Assembly (NCBI RefSeq): GCF_963662255.1 | Contig: NC_085055.1 | Span: forward strand, 791,979 to 855,978 | DNA from: Cinclus cinclus | Lineage: Eukaryota > Chordata > Aves > Passeriformes > Cinclidae | Direction: 5' to 3' | Length of the DNA: 64,000 nt | Part shown: one piece after another, positions 59,401 to 64,000 of the stretch | Numbering within the stretch: the stretch's first letter is position 1 | How the letters are laid out: each line of letters starts with the position of its first letter | Notes under the pieces: model-generated | Seen by the model: the letters and a program-made list of their open reading frames with translations, nothing else | What the model was told of the DNA's origin: nothing | The model's database searches: none | Made by a program: the position numbers and the translations under genes

Positions 59401-61889
59401 AAGGCTGGTCTTGTGACCACATATTTTGCTGTACATAATGATTGTATTTTTAAAAATCTGAGCTTGTTCTATTGGAAGAAAGCGTCTGGCATCCCAGTGT
59501 CCGTGACTGTAACCGTGCTCAGCCCCAGGCCTGGTGCAAGTGTGCTTCTGATCAACATGATGCTCAGGATTTGTCAATCTGATGGTGCTGGAGCTGATGT
59601 GGAACTCTGTGGGATCCTGGTGGTTCTGCTTCTCTCAAAAAGAATGTACGGCAAGTTGTTTGCAAAGGGCATTTTAAATAAAGGGCAGCTGGCTCTTTAT
59701 GACTTCCTCACTCGGGTACTCATTGTGTGCAGGTGTTGTTCGGGGTCAGATTTCTTCAAGGAGTGACAAAATGCAGAAACTTTGCGTGTTCTTTCAGAAT
59801 TTTGTGCTAAAAGGAGTGGCACACGTGGGTGGAGTGTGTGGATGACTCCCACGAGGCAAATGGAAAGCAGCTGGAGCTGTGCTGCCATCAGGAGCTCTGT
59901 CCCTGTCCAGGTTTGTATTTTGTACAGCCCATGCACTCTTCTGAGCCCTCACTGCACCCTTGGGCAGAACTGTTCCTGTTCTGGTCACATCTGAGACCTG
60001 CTCTAGAAGCAAATGTGTGTGAGCTCAGTTCCATGGGGAAATGGTTTTAAATATTGATATTCACAGCTTACAGCCTGTTCCTACAGCATTTACAGCCTGG
60101 TGCAAAATGCCTGTGTCAGACTCTCCTTCCTGTCACATTGCTACAGCACTGCTTGAGAAGCTCCTTTTTGCAGGAATCCAGCATCTGCCCAAACTGTAGA
60201 ACTTTGTGTTTGGGGCTGACAGTCTTTGGGGACAGTGTGTGCAGCAGATGAGAAGGATTTGAGAGCAAACTTTTAGTGCAAAAAGCAAAAGATATTAAAG
60301 TGAGTTGTAGTGATGAGAAATAGAGTGCAAGTGTGTTGCTGAGGCTGTGTGTGTTGGGGTTTGGGGCTTTTTTGTTGATTTTGTGTTTTAATTTGTGTGG
60401 AGTTTGTTGCCTGTAATCAAAAATCTTGCTGTGTTTCCCAAGGAAGAGTCAGTGTGTGTTGTGTGTGCGATCTGACTTCACTGGGGTTGGAATCAGAATT
60501 CCTCCCTTTCCACAGATGATCTCACCTCAGTGATCTCAGTTCTGGAGCATTCCTTATGGGACAATCATTATGGTGCTGAAGGAGCACCCAGCAAAACCTG
60601 GTCAATGATGATGAGCAGAGATGTTCCTGTGCAAACCTCCAGAACAGCCCTCACATTTTCTCTGTGGCTGTTTTAAATTTCTGAAGGGTTCAACTGCTCC
60701 AGCCAGCACTGGGGCTGCTTTGCTGCTGTCCATGCCAGAAGTGCATGCTGTGCATAAACCAAAACTCGAATCCTTCATCTGCACTCTCCAACAAGTCCCA
60801 GATCCTACCCAAACCACTGTAAAATTAAAAGTCACTTAACCAGAACTTACAAGTCATTCAAGTAAGCCTTAACATATTGAAAGCAGCTGTTCTGTATTGA
60901 CTCTGTTTTTAGTTTTGGCCGTATTGGGTCTTTTGGAGGTTTGGGTAAAGAGCAGACTGATCAAGAAGCCAAGAGAGGTTTTTAGGAAAATGGTGCCTGA
61001 CATGTAACTCCAGCTTCAGCGATTTAAACTTCATTTATTTCTACAGAGTTCTGTAAGGGAACATTGTAAAAAGGGCTAAGTTAATAGATTTGGTGTCCAG
61101 GTACAGACAGATCCCAGATGTTTCTCCTCTGCTTGACAGACCAATAAAGATTGTGCAAGGAATGCTGCAGCAGTGAGACCAAACAGAATGATCAAAAATT
61201 GCTGCAGTCTTTGCCTTTTGATACATTCGTGTTAATTTGTTACACTAGGGTGAAAGGGGATGGTTTAGGTTACTTTTGAGGACAGTCATAAATGGACTTC
61301 TGGATGAAAACTGATCTGAAATGGGAGCTAGCTGTTCTTTCCTCTGAATCAGGTATTGCAAAAGGTACAGGTTGGTATGTATAGCAGATGTCCCTTCCCA
61401 GTTTCTCATTTGTGGGTAAATTAATCTAATCCTTTGTTTCTGTAGTGTTCCTACAGTTATCCCAGTTTCAGCAATCCAGGGGACACGTATTGTATCCACT
61501 CCTGTCCAGAGAAGCAGCTTGAAAGAGAAATTTCTGCAGATATTCCAGGAACACTTTCTGCAGAAGAATAAAATAGGCTCATTTCGGAGATCAAGTTTCT
61601 GTGGTCCTTAAAAAACACAAAATGTTCCTCGTGTCCACCTTCCTCTGCTGGGTCGTGGCACCTTCCCCAGCTGTGCTGGGCTCCTGGGGTGAGCTGGGGT
61701 CGGAGTGGCAATGTAGGACTGATGAAATCCTGGTTGGGCTGGCTGGGATCTGCCATGCAGGGCTGTGGGGTGGGGCTGGAAGCAGGACACACAGTGCCAG
61801 GCTCCCCACGTCCCAGACATGGTTGTGGGCATGAGGGCAGGGAGCTGGGGAGATGGGCTCCATTCTTCTGGTTTGGGTATAAAACATCC

Positions 61890-61890
<1 letters not shown>

Positions 61891-61923
<33 letters not shown>
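61891..61923. repeat. (TG)16 dinucleotide microsatellite
   Basis: Uninterrupted TG run of about 32 bases, likely polymorphic. Confidence 0.95.
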
Positions 61924-61924
<1 letters not shown>

Positions 61925-62600
61925 ATGGATTTACTGGGTTTTTCCCTCCTTACATTGCTAAGCAGATTCAAAAGTGCAAAAAACATTTGTGCAACGTGTG
62001 TTCTCCACCAGGGATGAGTTGGACATTTAGACTGAGCTTCCCTACACCACTAATCACCAAAATCCCTTTTAAGCTGTGTGGAACTTTATAGTGCTGATTG
62101 TTGCAATGTGGCTCAGGGGGCTTGGGAGCTGTGTGTGCTGAAGGATGAGATTAGTGATCATTTTATCCCCTGAATGAACTGCAGCAGGATCACGTACCCC
62201 CATTTCATATGGGGAGTTTGCTGCCAAGTTTACTGATGATTACCAAAGTTGAGACCATGCTAACAAAGTGCTGGAATAATTGAGTTTCTAATGTTCGCAG
62301 TCTTCATTTCCCTTCTTTTTGGGACACTGCTGCATCCCAGACCAGCTGCCTATTTTCTACAGGGTTTCTTGTTTCAAATGTTATGTTTGCTTTAGCGTGG
62401 GTTTTGCTTTCCCTTTGGTTGTTGGATCTTTTGGTTTCTCCTTTAATTAAAGGAAAAAATAGAGAGGAGATTCACATCTGAGTTGCTGTATAGCACAAGC
62501 TGCACAGATTTCAGAAGTACATGCCATGTCTCCACATATTTTTATAATAAAGTTTAAGGAGAACACTGTACATTTAAGGTATTTCTAAGACCTGGACTCT

Positions 62601-64000
62601 CAGCAGAGAAACAGCTCAGAAAAATATTATTTCCAAAAGAACTGGGTCAGCCTGGAGTGAATTAGAGTTCACAGATGCTGAGACATTTATTCCCTTACAG
62701 TATTACTGTACTTCAGCCTCTGCAGTGACAGTTACAGATTGCTGAGCATAAATATTTATGCATATGTACTAAGATGTATCTGGTATCCACAATTTGGGAA
62801 ACATCCATTTTTCTGCTTCTAGCACAGCAAATTAGGAACTGTGTGCCTGCATTCGCTGAGTATCAGCCCAGTAACAGAAATTGAGGTGTGTGCTTGTGAT
62901 TTAGCCAATTATAAGCCCCTAAAAAGAGTTCTCTGATTCTTTTCAAGCACTTTTGACCTGGCACAGATTAGTTCAGCATTGCTAAACCAGAAGGTCCCTG
63001 TGGTGATGAAAGGTGAGGCCTTGACCTGTCTGACCCATCTGGTCTGTGAGGGAAGCCAGGCTTGTGTCACCTCTGTGTCCTTGCAACGGGGACAGGGAGC
63101 CAAACCTGTCTGATGAACTGCTGAGAGCCCAGGGACAGACATTCCTGGGCTCCTTGCAGCCTTTAGGAGGCTGGGGTTGCTCGGTGTGCACCTGTGGCAG
63201 CTGTTCCAGGTGTGCTGAGGCACCGAGGAATCATCGCACTCGGTAGTTAACGGCAATTAACTGATGAGGAACTGGAGTTCATTTGGAAAACATGTTTGTG
63301 CATACTCACACAGAGACATAAACCGTGTTATTCCAGGATGTAAACACACCTAAGCAAATGTGTTAGGTGTCCCCAGTGCCAACAATAGAATAGTTAATAT
63401 AAATTCATGATCAAAGTTCTGTTTGTGCACTGACTTAACAGTTTGAATTTGAACTTGACATATTCTCTGATTCTGTGGATGTGTGTTCCTAATTCTTCAT
63501 TCTTTAGTAACCTCATTGAAATCAGAGCCTCATTTAAGCAAAGTTAACCACTGCCTAAATTGAAATATTTCACATGCACTAAGTAGTGTGTTGGGTTTTT
63601 TTAAGTTGTAATTTCATGATAAAAGAAAGCCTCCCTTCCCCTGTGCCTTTAGCCAAGCTGTCTATAGTGTAAACTTTAACTTATTTTTATCCCTTTCTAT
63701 GGGTGATTTTACCCTGAGGTGACCCTGGGTTTATGTAAATTGTGACTCTATCTTGAACTGCCGACAGGTGTATTATATTTTTTTTTATGTGGTTGTTTCA
63801 ACAGCCAGAGATGCTGTGGAGCACTGGCAGTGGTGGCCAGCCAGGAAGGGAAGGGTTTGGAGCTGTGTGCCGTGAGAGGGCTGTGTGGGATGAGCAGGAG
63901 GAGGAACATCCCTGGCACCTGGAGCAGGATGGAGGCTGCACCCCAAACGCTCCCTCTGCAGCTGCTCCGTGCTGAACCAAAGAGCAGAAGTTACACAGAG
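62601..64000. other. AT-rich downstream DNA, no gene recognised
   Basis: Mostly AT-rich unique sequence (62.6-62.9, 63.25-63.79 kb) with a GC-richer patch at 63.0-63.24 kb and at the window end. Short ORFs only; the 62-codon frame at the very end may run out of the window but has no recognisable domain. Confidence 0.5.

Larger units (their letters stand above)
56076..62600 (+). other. Probable RAP2B 3' UTR and downstream flank
   Basis: GC-rich to about 56.62 kb, then AT- and T-rich with little ORF content. AATAAA hexamers occur at 58623-58628, 58810-58815, 59677-59682, 61567-61572 and 62546-62551; which is used cannot be told. A TG-rich patch at 60.3-60.47 kb and a (TG)16 run at 61.89 kb are present. 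I see no second gene. Treat the extent of the UTR as unknown. Confidence 0.45.

Overview
The window is vertebrate nuclear DNA, almost certainly from a bird. The evidence is: two single-exon protein-coding genes of vertebrate type separated by long non-coding stretches; several 5'-truncated CR1-type LINE fragments, the main avian retrotransposon family; CpG-island promoters; and no bacterial-style packed ORFs. A passerine is plausible but cannot be proved from the sequence alone.

Two genes can be supported, both on the plus strand. P2RY1 (19010-20101) encodes a 363-residue ADP receptor of the G-protein-coupled class. RAP2B (55524-56075) encodes a 183-residue Ras-family GTPase. P2RY1 followed by RAP2B in the same orientation is the order known from human 3q25, so this is a conserved synteny block. 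About 35.4 kb separates the two genes here and no further coding gene is visible between them. Nearly all other long ORFs are shadows of GC-rich islands or of tandem repeats whose unit contains no stop codon.

Layout. 1-18.0 kb is intergenic DNA with short tandem repeats, two CR1 fragments and AT-rich unique sequence. 18.0-18.9 kb is the CpG-rich 5' region of P2RY1, with a short upstream ORF whose stop codon overlaps the P2RY1 start. 20.1-22.3 kb is AT-rich probable 3' UTR and flank. 22.3-54.7 kb is intergenic and unusually rich in minisatellites: an 8-bp array at 22.35 kb, an 11-bp G-rich array at 38.1 kb, (GTGCC)10 at 40.96 kb, a 6-bp array at 42.35 kb, a 17/18-bp higher-order array at 43.7-44.7 kb, an 18-bp array at 49.4-50.3 kb and a 25-28-bp array at 53.05-53.77 kb. 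CR1 fragments and two GC-rich islands (32.0-33.1 and 36.8-38.1 kb) lie among them. 54.7-56.6 kb is the RAP2B CpG island, with four evenly spaced CCAAT boxes upstream and small tandem repeats just 3' of the stop. 56.1-64 kb is AT-rich probable 3' UTR and flank.

The two proteins act in signalling. P2RY1 senses extracellular ADP and couples mainly to Gq; RAP2B is a membrane-anchored small GTPase. Adjacency does not show that they are co-regulated. I did not find a novel multi-gene system. The most interesting material is regulatory architecture (the uORF/start overlap at P2RY1 and the phased CCAAT array at RAP2B) and the structure of the minisatellites.
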